Of a stretch of DNA of 64,000 nt, positions 17,033 through 24,153 are shown piece after piece (the first letter of the stretch is position 1; each line of letters starts with the position of its first letter). The DNA comes from JACKIC01 sp964543795. Its GTDB lineage: Bacteria > Planctomycetota > UBA1135 > UBA2386. The notes below the pieces were generated by a model, which saw only the letters and a list, made by a program, of their open reading frames with translations, was not told the origin of the DNA and searched no databases. Made by a program: the position numbers and the translations under genes. The stretch lies in NCBI GenBank assembly GCA_964543795.1, contig CAZIZN010000007.1, positions 124,001 through 188,000 of the forward strand. The letters are read 5' to 3'.

Positions 17033-17425
17033 TCAAGGGCTCTGTATTTCATCTACGAATGCCACCTCTACCATGATGGTGTCACTATACTTGTAAACAA
17101 GAGACATGCGATCCTGATCACTGCCCCAGTCCAGCAACATCCACTGCGCGCCCTCACTCTGCAGATTCATGAACTGTCTGCAAAAGTCATCGCCAAGAGG
17201 CTCCAGCCCCCTCTCCACACGCTGGATCTGCGCATTGAGCAGAGCGCACAACGATCCCTGTATTCGCAGGCGTACCGTCAATACATCCGGGTCTTCGCCA
17301 CACCACCCATGACGCAAGACCTCGCGTGTGCAGAGAAGTTCCGACAACCCCTCATGGCGGTGAGCGGCACACGCAACCCCGAAGAGAACCAGTCCCACTG
17401 CAATACTCCTGCAAGCACTCAGCAT
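17033..17425 (-). CDS. unknown small lipoprotein or secreted protein of the inserted element
   Basis: 130 residues. The start at 17425 is chosen because it opens a signal peptide with lipobox-like GVAC (MLSACRSIAVGLVLFGVACA). The mature part is a mixed helix/strand domain with three further cysteines and a C-terminal beta-rich segment (WMLLDWGSDQDRMSLVYKYSD, shortened here to its core). No family was recognised. The frame stays open upstream to 17710, but those codons overlap the neighbouring gene and lack a signal. It lies 104 nt downstream of the coupled pair 17772/17530 and is probably in the same transcript. Composition is atypical for the window. Confidence 0.65.
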   Translation of the reverse strand: MLSACRSIAVGLVLFGVACAAHRHEGLSELLCTREVLRHGWCGEDPDVLTVRLRIQGSLCALLNAQIQRVERGLEPLGDDFCRQFMNLQSEGAQWMLLDWGSDQDRMSLVYKYSDTIMVEVAFVDEIQSP

Positions 17426-17529
17426 TCGCGCAGGCCTTCGGTCAAGAAGCGCGTCGCGTGAAACCTCATGGGCTGATACGGCGACACGGCGGCCGTAACG
17501 GCACATGGTAGCTCTTGCCGCCGTTGCCA

Positions 17530-17775
17530 TCAGTGATGCCGGAAGTACGTCATTCGTAGACCGAATGCAAGAACGATGGCGACCGTCAAGGGGGCGGCAA
17601 TTCTGACGATCTGCAGCACCTTCCAGAGATGACGTGACGGAGACAAATGAGAGGCGACGCATGTCTCTTTTCCTCCCAGACCCCGGAGATCGACCGCCGT
17701 CCCAGCCCATTCATCCCACTCCGCGGGATTGGTGCTGCACTTGGAATCGCGTCGCCTCCCACTGTGCCAGCTCAT
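17530..17775 (-). CDS. small single-pass membrane protein of the inserted element
   Basis: 81 residues. The ATG at 17775 overlaps the stop of the preceding membrane-protein gene in an ATGA arrangement, strong evidence that this short frame is real and translationally coupled. The N-terminal half is polar (HSGRRRDSKCSTNPAEWDEW). The C-terminal 30 residues form one hydrophobic helix (IVRIAAPLTVAIVLAFGL) ending in a short basic tail, a tail-anchor-like topology. No family was recognised. With the polytopic partner it may form a small membrane complex (inference). Confidence 0.6.
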   Translation of the reverse strand: MSWHSGRRRDSKCSTNPAEWDEWAGTAVDLRGLGGKETCVASHLSPSRHLWKVLQIVRIAAPLTVAIVLAFGLRMTYFRHH

Positions 17776-18089
17776 GCACATGCCGCACCCAATCTCGCGA
17801 TCACTCCTGTCAGCACGCCGACACCCACCAACGACCCAACCAGCACAAGTGTCATGGCACGCCCACGACAACCTCCCATCACAAGAAGCGCCGACACAAT
17901 CACAGTGAGGCCAATCAGCGGAATGCCGCAAAGCAGGGCGTACCCACCCGCCAACGCGTACTCCGGGCGCTTCGCCACCCGATAACCAATGATGGCCCAC
18001 CAAGTACCATACATTGCCCACGCAGACAGACCCAATAGCGACAGGGCGGCGCCCCCGCCAACGATACGCTGCCTGCAGGCACCTACCAT
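17772..18089 (-). CDS. small polytopic membrane protein of the inserted element
   Basis: 105 residues from the ATG at 18089; an alternative ATG at 18107 adds six. There are three likely transmembrane segments: about residues 12-40 (GGGAALSLLGLSAWAMYGTW), 52-75 (GGYALLCGIPLIGLTVIVSA) and 82-103 (TLVLVGSLVGVGVLTGVI). No functional motif was recognised. It is the first gene of the three-gene cassette and overlaps the next gene by 4 nt. Its 5' end overlaps the abortive end of split ORF A1, so transcription reading through A could feed the cassette. Composition is A/T-richer than the host. Confidence 0.65.
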   Translation of the reverse strand: MVGACRQRIVGGGAALSLLGLSAWAMYGTWWAIIGYRVAKRPEYALAGGYALLCGIPLIGLTVIVSALLVMGGCRGRAMTLVLVGSLVGVGVLTGVIARLGAACA

Positions 18090-18262
18090 GAGGGATTCTC
18101 CGCACATCGTCTCCAGCTATCGACGGCAAAGTCGGTGAAGTAGTTGTGCACCACCTCGACCGTGAGCCGCACGTTGTCGGCGCGGCGGGGGATCCATACC
18201 CCGAAGACATCGACCGCGCTCCCGGACTCGAGGTTCGTCGCCAGGATCTGCGCGTCCATCAT
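18083..18262 (-). pseudogene. 5' fragment (A1) of the small ORF split by the insertion
   Basis: 59 codons from the ATG at 18262, with a GGAGG ribosome site at 18268-18272 (5 nt away). It reads MMDAQILATNLESGSAVDVF and on through HNYFTDFAVD. After the 45-bp repeat it enters the inserted element and stops after 12 foreign codons. The single mismatch in the repeat changes a Leu (A2 copy) to Phe. Intact, the gene would encode 122 residues. Start signals are undamaged, so a truncated peptide may still be made. Confidence 0.75.
18120..18164. repeat. 45-bp direct repeat, right copy
   Basis: Partner of 16776-16820, offset by exactly 1,344 bp, with one mismatch. It lies within the 5' part of ORF A. 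The similarity begins and ends sharply. Confidence 0.92.
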
Positions 18263-18271
18263 GGCAGCCTC

Positions 18272-18611
18272 CTACGCCTTCACCGCGTCGAACCAGACCG
18301 CCGGAAGCAGGCGGAACAGGATCCAGCGGTTCGAGGCTTCGGCACCGACCGTGTACTTGAACCGCAACAGCTCCTCAACCCCCTCCTCGTTGGCCACCGT
18401 CGCCCACTCCGCCGTGCAACCCGTCGCACTCAGGGTGATCGACGTGCTCTCGTCGACCGGCAGCCCGTCCCCGGGGCGCGTCGGAGTTCTTCGTGTAGAG
18501 CTCGATCTCCAGCGACGCGCCGTCGACCGCCACGCACTCCGCCGTCACCCGCGGCCTGTCGCCTGCCCCCCCACAACCCCACCGCCCGAGCCCCCGCCCC
18601 GACTCGATCCA
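18272..18611 (-). pseudogene. degenerate paralogue (B) of ORF A, frameshifted and without a start codon
   Basis: It begins directly after the hpnE stop, in the same frame, with no start codon before residues aligning to ORF A (WIESGRG.LGRW against NLESGS..FGVW; DRPRVTAECV against DNVRLTVEVV). The frame reaches ELYTKNSD and is broken near 18467-18480 in a C/G run. The second frame then reads GLPVDESTSITLSATGCTAE and on to ELLRFKYTV...WILFRLLPAVWFDAVKA, which ends with TAG at 18272. Its stop overlaps the ribosome site of A, so B and A were once adjacent genes of one operon. The apparent frameshift could also be a sequencing error. Confidence 0.6.
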
Positions 18612-19922
18612 CTACCCGCGCCCGGCCGCCACCACCGCCACCACCGCCTCCGCCGAACGTGCCGCCCCCTCGAGCGTCGCCGGCAGCCCCGTGTCGGTCC
18701 AATCGCCGCAGACCAGCAGGTTGCGCGGCCCGCCTTCCACCCGCCCCGGTCGCGGCCGCGCCGGCACCGCCCCCGGCGCTGCGACGAACGTCGCGAGGTT
18801 CTCCTTGCGGATGCGAACGGTCCCGGCGACGTCGACCGGGATCTGCGGCACGTAGCTCGCGAGCTGCCGGCGCGCGATCGCCTCGATCGCCTCGACCGAC
18901 AGCCCGTCGAACGCGCGGCTACCGCCCGACAGCAGCGCGAACGACCGCCGCGGCGCGCCCGGCGTGCGCAGCAGGAAGTGGAACGGTTCACCGCCGACGA
19001 GCGCCACCACCGGACCGTCGTCGGGCGGCTCGGGCACCGCGGCGTCGAGCCGGAAGAACGCCGAGACGATCGGCGCTGCCGCCAGTTCGCCGACCGCGGG
19101 CAGCTGCGGCAGCAGCTTGTGCAGTGCGAACCACGGCAGCGCGCTGACCACGAGATCGTCGCTCGCCACTTCGACGTCGCCGCCGCTCGTACGCAGCCTC
19201 GTGACGACTCCCCCGGCCGCCTCGATGCCCTCGATCCGCGCCCCGCAGCGCACCTCGGCCCCCGCCGCCGCCAGCGCCGCGGCCGCCGGTTCGCCCAGCA
19301 CTTCGCTCCACGGCTGCTTCGGCAGCCAGAACGCGGCCGCGGCCGCCGAGCCTGCGAACGCCTCGCGCAGCGTGCGGAGGAACAAACGCGCCGACGCCGC
19401 CTCCGGCTCGACGTTCATGATCGCGCGGCACAGCGGCACCCAGAGCAGCGCGTCGGGCCCGCCGAGCTGGCCGCGCCGCGCGAGCCAGTCGCCGACCGAC
19501 CACGACGCCGGCGCGCCGAACAGCGACGCGGCCATGCCGCGCAGCGCCGCGAGCTTCTGCGCGAACGGCAGCCGCAACCGCAACAGCGCCGCGGGCATCG
19601 CCAACGGTGCGGGCAGCCGCGAGAGCCGCAGCCGGTCGACGTCGCCGCCGGCCCGCCGGTATGCCATCGCCAGACTGCGCTGCCGATCGAACCGATCGGT
19701 CGTGCCGATGCGCGCGATGAGCCGCCGCATCGCGCCGTAGCAGCCGAGCATCGCGTGCGGCCCGTTGTCGAGCCGTTCGTCCGTCGCGCGGTCGTGCGAC
19801 GAGAACGCGCGGCCGCCGAGCCAGCCGCGCGATTCGAGCAGCACGACGCGGTGGCCGCGGTCGGCGAGACCGAGGGCGGCGACGATCCCGGCGGTGCCGC
19901 CGCCGAGCACGAACGTCGTCAT
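18612..19922 (-). CDS. hpnE: hydroxysqualene dehydroxylase, FAD-dependent
   Basis: A 436-residue FAD-dependent amine-oxidase-fold protein. The dinucleotide-binding motif is at residues 5-39 (VLGGGTAGIVAALGLADRG, then LLESRGWLGGRA), and the C-terminal FAD motif LLVCGDWTDTGLPATLEGA is present. In the HpnCDE route it reduces hydroxysqualene to squalene. The ATG at 19922 overlaps the hpnD stop (ATGA), completing a tight hpnC-hpnD-hpnE operon. Planctomycetes use squalene for hopanoids, sterols or other membrane lipids. No squalene-hopene cyclase is in the window. A degenerate gene follows directly downstream. Confidence 0.93.
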   Translation of the reverse strand: MTTFVLGGGTAGIVAALGLADRGHRVVLLESRGWLGGRAFSSHDRATDERLDNGPHAMLGCYGAMRRLIARIGTTDRFDRQRSLAMAYRRAGGDVDRLRLSRLPAPLAMPAALLRLRLPFAQKLAALRGMAASLFGAPASWSVGDWLARRGQLGGPDALLWVPLCRAIMNVEPEAASARLFLRTLREAFAGSAAAAAFWLPKQPWSEVLGEPAAAALAAAGAEVRCGARIEGIEAAGGVVTRLRTSGGDVEVASDDLVVSALPWFALHKLLPQLPAVGELAAAPIVSAFFRLDAAVPEPPDDGPVVALVGGEPFHFLLRTPGAPRRSFALLSGGSRAFDGLSVEAIEAIARRQLASYVPQIPVDVAGTVRIRKENLATFVAAPGAVPARPRPGRVEGGPRNLLVCGDWTDTGLPATLEGAARSAEAVVAVVAAGRG

Positions 19923-20809
19923 GCCCGCGCCCCGAGCGCCACCGCGCCCGCGAGCCACAGCTTGCGCAGCTTGCCGACCCGCGCGCGCGGCAGTCGCACG
20001 TCGCCGCCGCGCCGCTCGACGACACCGAGCAGGCGCGCGTAGACCGCCCCCATGGTGCGCGCCGCGAGCAGCGCGCGGCGGCTCCGCGCGGGCAGCGCCC
20101 GCAGCGCCACGTGCGCGCGCGCGAAGTCGCCGCGCGCGGCCGCGGCCAGCCGCGCGGCCAGTCGCGCGACCGGGCCGCCGTCGGCGTAGACCGCGTCGGC
20201 GGCGCCGCCGCGCAACCATCCGGCTTCGACCCCGGCGTCGGCCAGCCAGTCGCGCGGCACGTAGCAGCGCCCCAACTCGGCGTCGCCGCGCAGGTCGCGC
20301 AGGATGTTGGTCAGCTGCAGCGCCTGACCGAGCGCGTCGGCGTACTCGACCGCGGCGGGCTCGTTCGCCCCGAGCACCGGCAGACAGGCGCGGCCGACGC
20401 AGCCGGCCACCAGGTGGCAGTACTCGCGCAGCGCCGCCTCGTCGGCGAACGGCCGGAACTCGAGGTCCATGCCGACGCCGCGCAGCAGGCCGTGCAGCGG
20501 CTCGGCGAACGGACCGAAGCGCCGCATCGCGGCCTGCAGCGCCGCGCCGACGGGCGTGGTCGCGCGACCCGCGGTGGCGGCGGCGAGTTCGTCGCGCCAG
20601 AACTCGAGGTGACGCCGGCCCGTGGCCACGTCCGGCGCGTCGTCGGCGGCGTCGTCGGCGACGCGGCAGAACGCGTAGATCGCGGTCATGCCCGCGCGGC
20701 GCTCGCGGTCGAGGCAGAGGAAGCCGGTGAGGAAGTTCGATCCCGAGCGGCGCACGATCTCCGCCGGCTCGAGCCGCGCGCCGCCCGGGACGTCGCTCGT
20801 CGCCTTCAC
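19919..20809 (-). CDS. hpnD: presqualene diphosphate synthase
   Basis: 296 residues from a GTG at 20809 that overlaps the hpnC stop (GTGA). It is a trans-isoprenyl diphosphate synthase head-to-head family member with two aspartate-rich motifs, CRVADDAADD (about 48-57) and QLTNILRDLRGD (about 165-176), plus the conserved YCHLVAGCVG segment. It converts two farnesyl diphosphates to presqualene diphosphate. Distinction from hpnC rests on gene order and on FLTGFLCLDRERRAGMTAIYAFCR, the typical HpnD N-terminus. Cytoplasmic or membrane-associated. Confidence 0.93.
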   Translation of the reverse strand: MKATSDVPGGARLEPAEIVRRSGSNFLTGFLCLDRERRAGMTAIYAFCRVADDAADDAPDVATGRRHLEFWRDELAAATAGRATTPVGAALQAAMRRFGPFAEPLHGLLRGVGMDLEFRPFADEAALREYCHLVAGCVGRACLPVLGANEPAAVEYADALGQALQLTNILRDLRGDAELGRCYVPRDWLADAGVEAGWLRGGAADAVYADGGPVARLAARLAAAARGDFARAHVALRALPARSRRALLAARTMGAVYARLLGVVERRGGDVRLPRARVGKLRKLWLAGAVALGARA

Positions 20810-21690
20810 GGCCGCGGGCCCTCGAAGCGTGGTGCACGCGCCGTCGCCAGCGCGGCGAGCAGGGTGCCGAGGCGTTCGCGCTTGCTGAGGTGCACGCGGC
20901 CACCGAGCACGTCGCCGCCCTCGGCGCGCATGCGCGAGAGCACGGCGGCGGCCCCGCGCAGGATCGCGCGCAGCTCGAAACGCAGACGCCCTCCCACGTG
21001 GGCGCACAACGGCCACCCGGCGGCGAAGTCGGCGCCGAGCCGGTCGCACCAGTGCAGCACGAAGGCGCGCACGGCTGCATCGGCGCGCGGCGCCCGCAGC
21101 TGCGCCTCGCCGACGCCGAAGCGGGCGAGGTCCTCGCCCGGGAAGTAGATGCGGTCGCGCTCCCGCAGGTCCTCGCCGAGGTCCTGCAGGTGGTTCAGCA
21201 GCTGCAGCGCCGTGCAGATGCGGTCGCTGAGCGCGTCGAGCGACGCGTCGCGGAAGCCGCAGACGCGCAGCACGAGTCGGCCGATCGGATCGGCGGAGCG
21301 CCGGCAGTAGGCGAGCAGCTCGCGTTCGTCGTAGCGACGCTGGTGCAGGTCCTGTTCGAAGGCGTCGAGCAGCAGCGTGAACAGTTCGGGCTCGAGCGAA
21401 CACTCGCGCACGGTCGTGGCGAGTTCGACGAACAACGGCACGTCGGCGCGTTCGCCCGCCAGGTGCGCCAGCCAGTCCGAACGCAACGCCGCGAGTCCCG
21501 CGGCGTCGGCGAACTCGTCGGCGAGGTCGTCGGCGGTGCGCGCGAACGCGTAGATGCGATGCAGGTGCCGGCGCGCCCGCCGGGGCAGCAGCCACGAGCC
21601 GACCGGGAAGTTCTCGTAGTGCTCGCGCGCCAGCGCCAGATAACGGCGGGCGTCGGCGAGGTCGGCGGTTGCTGCGGAGATCCTGGCCAC
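20806..21690 (-). CDS. hpnC: hydroxysqualene synthase
   Basis: About 294 residues from a GTG at 21690. The HpnC-typical opening AREHYENFPVGSWLLPRRAR and the aspartate motifs RTADDLADE and LQLLNHLQDLGED are present. It converts presqualene diphosphate to hydroxysqualene. The frame is open to an ATG at 21768, but family members begin near the chosen start and a TAGCCT hexamer lies 16 nt upstream of it. It is the first gene of the hpnC-D-E operon, with both downstream junctions being 4-nt overlaps. Confidence 0.9.
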   Translation of the reverse strand: MARISAATADLADARRYLALAREHYENFPVGSWLLPRRARRHLHRIYAFARTADDLADEFADAAGLAALRSDWLAHLAGERADVPLFVELATTVRECSLEPELFTLLLDAFEQDLHQRRYDERELLAYCRRSADPIGRLVLRVCGFRDASLDALSDRICTALQLLNHLQDLGEDLRERDRIYFPGEDLARFGVGEAQLRAPRADAAVRAFVLHWCDRLGADFAAGWPLCAHVGGRLRFELRAILRGAAAVLSRMRAEGGDVLGGRVHLSKRERLGTLLAALATARAPRFEGPRP

Positions 21691-21706
21691 GAGGGTCGGC
21701 GCGAAG

Positions 21707-21712
21707 AGGCTA
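21707..21712 (-). promoter_or_regulatory. -10-like hexamer TAGCCT before hpnC
   Basis: TAGCCT lies 16 nt before the GTG at 21690. It fits the TANNNT pattern seen elsewhere in the window and supports the shorter hpnC start. Confidence 0.3.
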
Positions 21713-21814
21713 CGCCAGCCGGCGGAAATTCCGCAACCGAGTGTGACCTGCGAGGGTGGCCGGTGCACGAAGCGTCACCGACGGCCTGCACGCCGCCGAG
21801 CAAGAAGGACCACC

Positions 21815-22294
21815 ATGGAAATCGACTTCGACGCCGCCGATCAGCTCTCCGACTTCGTCACCGTGCCCCCGGGCACCTACCTGTGCCGCATCACCGAGGT
21901 GCGACCCGGCACGACGCGCGGCGGCGACGAACGCTGGTCGCTGCGCCTCGTCGTCGCCGAGGGCCAGCACGTCGGCAAGCAGGCCGCGTGGGACAGCCTC
22001 GTCTTCAGCGCCCGCGGCCGGGCCCGGGCGCGGATCGTGTTCGCGGCGCTCGGCCTGCCGACCGCCGGTCGGGTGCAGATCGAGCCCGCGGACCTCGAGA
22101 ACCGCTGCGTGTTCGTCGAGGTCCGCCCCGCCGAGTACCAGTCGCCTTCGGGTCAGACCGTGCGGCGCAACGAGGTGCCCTACGACGGCTACCGCCACGC
22201 GGGCGCCGACGCCGCTCCGGCAGCCGACGCCGCGCCGACGCCGGCGCCTCGCCGCCGCGGCGGGGCCGTGGACCCGGGCGAGATCCCCTTCTGA
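21815..22294 (+). CDS. DUF669-like protein
   Basis: A 159-residue soluble protein starting at ATG 21815, with an AGAAGGA ribosome site 5 nt upstream. The pattern VPPGTYLCRITEVRPGTTRG...RWSLRLVVAEG..VGK.AAWDSLVFSARG resembles DUF669, a beta-barrel family mostly known from phage recombination/replication modules and found singly in planctomycete genomes. The last 40 residues are Pro/Ala-rich and end in VDPGEIPF, a tail similar to that of single-strand DNA-binding proteins and possibly a protein-interaction peptide. Together with neighbouring recN (convergent, 6 nt away) a role in DNA metabolism is plausible but unproven. Confidence 0.7.
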   Translation: MEIDFDAADQLSDFVTVPPGTYLCRITEVRPGTTRGGDERWSLRLVVAEGQHVGKQAAWDSLVFSARGRARARIVFAALGLPTAGRVQIEPADLENRCVFVEVRPAEYQSPSGQTVRRNEVPYDGYRHAGADAAPAADAAPTPAPRRRGGAVDPGEIPF

Positions 22295-22300
22295 CGCCGC

Positions 22301-24034
22301 TCAGCCCGCCGCGCCGCCCTGCGCGGCCCGCGCCTTCTCGACCAGCCGCCGCGCCTGCTGCAGCGCCGCCGCGTCGGCGCCGTCGCCCATCGCCATGGCG
22401 GCGAGTTCCTTCTCGATCTCGGTGCGGCCCAGCAGGCGCACCGACGAGCGCGTGCGGGCGTCGTCGCCGCCGCCGTGCACCTCCTTGTTGACGAGGAAGT
22501 GGTGCTGCGCGAACGCGGCCACCGGCGCCAGATGGGTGACGATGACCACCTGGTGGTGGCGCGCCACTTCGTGCAGCTTGCGACCGACCTGCAGGCCGAG
22601 GCGGCCGCCGATCTCGGCGTCGATCTCGTCGAGCACCAGCAGCGGCACCCGATCCTGGTCGGCGAGCGTCTTCTTGACGGCGAGCACGATGCGCGCGAGC
22701 TCGCCGCCCGACGCCGTCTCGCGCATCGAGTGGAACGGCTCCCCGGGGTTGAGCCGCACCTCGAGGTCCACCGCGCACGGACCGTGCTCCGTGGCGACGG
22801 CGAGCAGCTGCTCGGCCGCCGGCTCGTCGGCGGTCGCGACGCGGATCTCCGCGTGCGGCATGCCGAGGTCGGCCAGTTCGCCGCGGATGCTGGCGCAGAA
22901 CGGCGGGCACGCCTTCGCCCGCGCGCGCACGAGCTTGCGGCCGACGGCCGCCGTCGCGTCGACCGCCGCGCGCAGCGCCGCAGCGAGCGCCTCGGGATCC
23001 GCGAGCAGTTCCTCGGCCGCGGCCAGCTCGGTCTCGACGTCGGCGAGCCGCGTGCGGAAGTCCTGCTCGGTCGGACCGAAGCGCCGCAAGGCACCGTGCA
23101 CCTCGTCGAGCCGGGCCGCGACCGTCGCGAGCTGCGACGGGTCGAGGTCGAGTCGCGCCTGGCCCGACTGCAGCTTGCGGCACACTTCGGCGACCTGCTC
23201 CTCGACCTGCGCGAGCTGTTCGGCTGCGTCCTCGAGCCGGCGATCGATCGCCGCCGCCTCGGCCGCGACGCGCGACGCCCGCGCCAGCAGATCGGCGGCA
23301 TTCGACTCGTCGTCCTGCAGCGCCCCGAGCGCCGCGTCGAGGCGCTGCCGCATCGCGTCGAGGTTGGCCAGCACCTGGTGCTGCTGCTCGAGTTCGGCCA
23401 GCTCGCCCTCGCCGAGTTGCAGTTCCTGCATCGCGGCGCGCTGGAAGCGCAGGAACTCGAGCCGTTGCTGCCGTTCGCGCACTCCCGCCGAGGCCTCCTG
23501 CACGCGCTGCTGCGCCGCACGCGCCGTCTGCAGCGCGGCCGCGAACTCGCCGCGCAGCGCCGTCGTGCCCGCGAAGGCGTCGAGGGTCTCGACCTGGATC
23601 TCGGGCCGCATCAACGCCCGCGAGTCGCCCTGGCCGTGGATCTCGAGCAACAGCGCGCCGAGTTCGCGCAGCGCGGCGAGCGTCGCGGGGCGACCGCCGA
23701 TGCGCACGCGGCTCTTGCCCTGGCGGTCGACGATGCGCGAGACGAGCAACAGATTGTCCTCGACGGTGCCGCCGCAGAGGTCGGCGACGAGCCGCGTCAC
23801 CTTGGCGCTGCGTTCGCCGACGCCGAGCCGGAACTCGCCGTCGACCTCGAGTTCGTCGGCGCCGTGCCGCACCAGCCCCGCCGACGCGCGCTCGCCGCGG
23901 AGCAGCTTCAAGGCGGTGATCAGCAGCGATTTGCCGCCGCCGGTCTCGCCGGAGACGACGGTCAGGCCTTCGGCGAGGCGGATCTCGGCGGCTTCGAGCA
24001 GCGCCAGGTTGCGGATGGAGAGCGTGTGCAGCAT
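22301..24034 (-). CDS. recN: DNA repair protein RecN
   Basis: A 577-residue SMC-like ATPase of double-strand-break repair. Walker A is GETGGGKS (residues 29-36; the common form is GETGAGKS). The IHGQGDSRALM motif follows, then a central coiled coil (about 200-370). The ABC signature is METASGGELARIVLAVK (quoted with its preceding residues RETASGGELAR), Walker B is VLLVLDEIDAEIGG, and VIVTHLAPVAAFA follows. Length is normal for RecN. The ATG at 24034 has a GAGGGG ribosome site a few nt upstream and gives the classic MLHTLSIRNLALLE start. It is divergent from the protease gene. Confidence 0.95.
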   Translation of the reverse strand: MLHTLSIRNLALLEAAEIRLAEGLTVVSGETGGGKSLLITALKLLRGERASAGLVRHGADELEVDGEFRLGVGERSAKVTRLVADLCGGTVEDNLLLVSRIVDRQGKSRVRIGGRPATLAALRELGALLLEIHGQGDSRALMRPEIQVETLDAFAGTTALRGEFAAALQTARAAQQRVQEASAGVRERQQRLEFLRFQRAAMQELQLGEGELAELEQQHQVLANLDAMRQRLDAALGALQDDESNAADLLARASRVAAEAAAIDRRLEDAAEQLAQVEEQVAEVCRKLQSGQARLDLDPSQLATVAARLDEVHGALRRFGPTEQDFRTRLADVETELAAAEELLADPEALAAALRAAVDATAAVGRKLVRARAKACPPFCASIRGELADLGMPHAEIRVATADEPAAEQLLAVATEHGPCAVDLEVRLNPGEPFHSMRETASGGELARIVLAVKKTLADQDRVPLLVLDEIDAEIGGRLGLQVGRKLHEVARHHQVVIVTHLAPVAAFAQHHFLVNKEVHGGGDDARTRSSVRLLGRTEIEKELAAMAMGDGADAAALQQARRLVEKARAAQGGAAG

Positions 24035-24115
24035 GGACCCCTCGGTGAAGGCGGCGAAGGATGCCCGGCGCGCACCGCGGGCGCCACCCCACCTCGGCTC
24101 GGGCGCGAGTTCGGC

Positions 24116-24121
24116 TATCCT
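24116..24121 (+). promoter_or_regulatory. -10-like hexamer TATCCT before the secreted protease gene
   Basis: GCTATCCT with 32 nt to the ATG at 24154. It is the same hexamer as at moaA, the ABC-F gene and argS, here with a longer leader. Confidence 0.4.
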
Positions 24122-24153
24122 GCGGCGCTCGCCCATCCCTCGTTCGCGAATCC

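Larger units (their letters stand above)
16821..18164 (-). mobile_element. 1,344-bp inserted element with three small unknown genes, no recombinase
   Basis: The element is the sequence between equivalent points of two 45-bp direct repeats (16776-16820 and 18120-18164). It is A/T-richer than its target and carries three minus-strand genes (17772-18089, 17530-17775, 17033-17425) in the same orientation as the gene it splits. Conceptual removal of exactly 1,344 bp restores ORF A in frame. No integrase, transposase or terminal inverted repeats are seen, so it would need a recombinase in trans, or it entered by another route. A 7-bp perfect palindrome (16876-16890) lies near its left end. Confidence 0.75.

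Noticed and set aside
17634..18038. Plus-strand frames of 112-134 codons inside the inserted element
   Set aside because: They overlap the minus-strand membrane-protein genes, which have hydrophobic segments, a signal peptide and an ATGA junction. The plus-strand products are Thr/His/Pro-rich without features.
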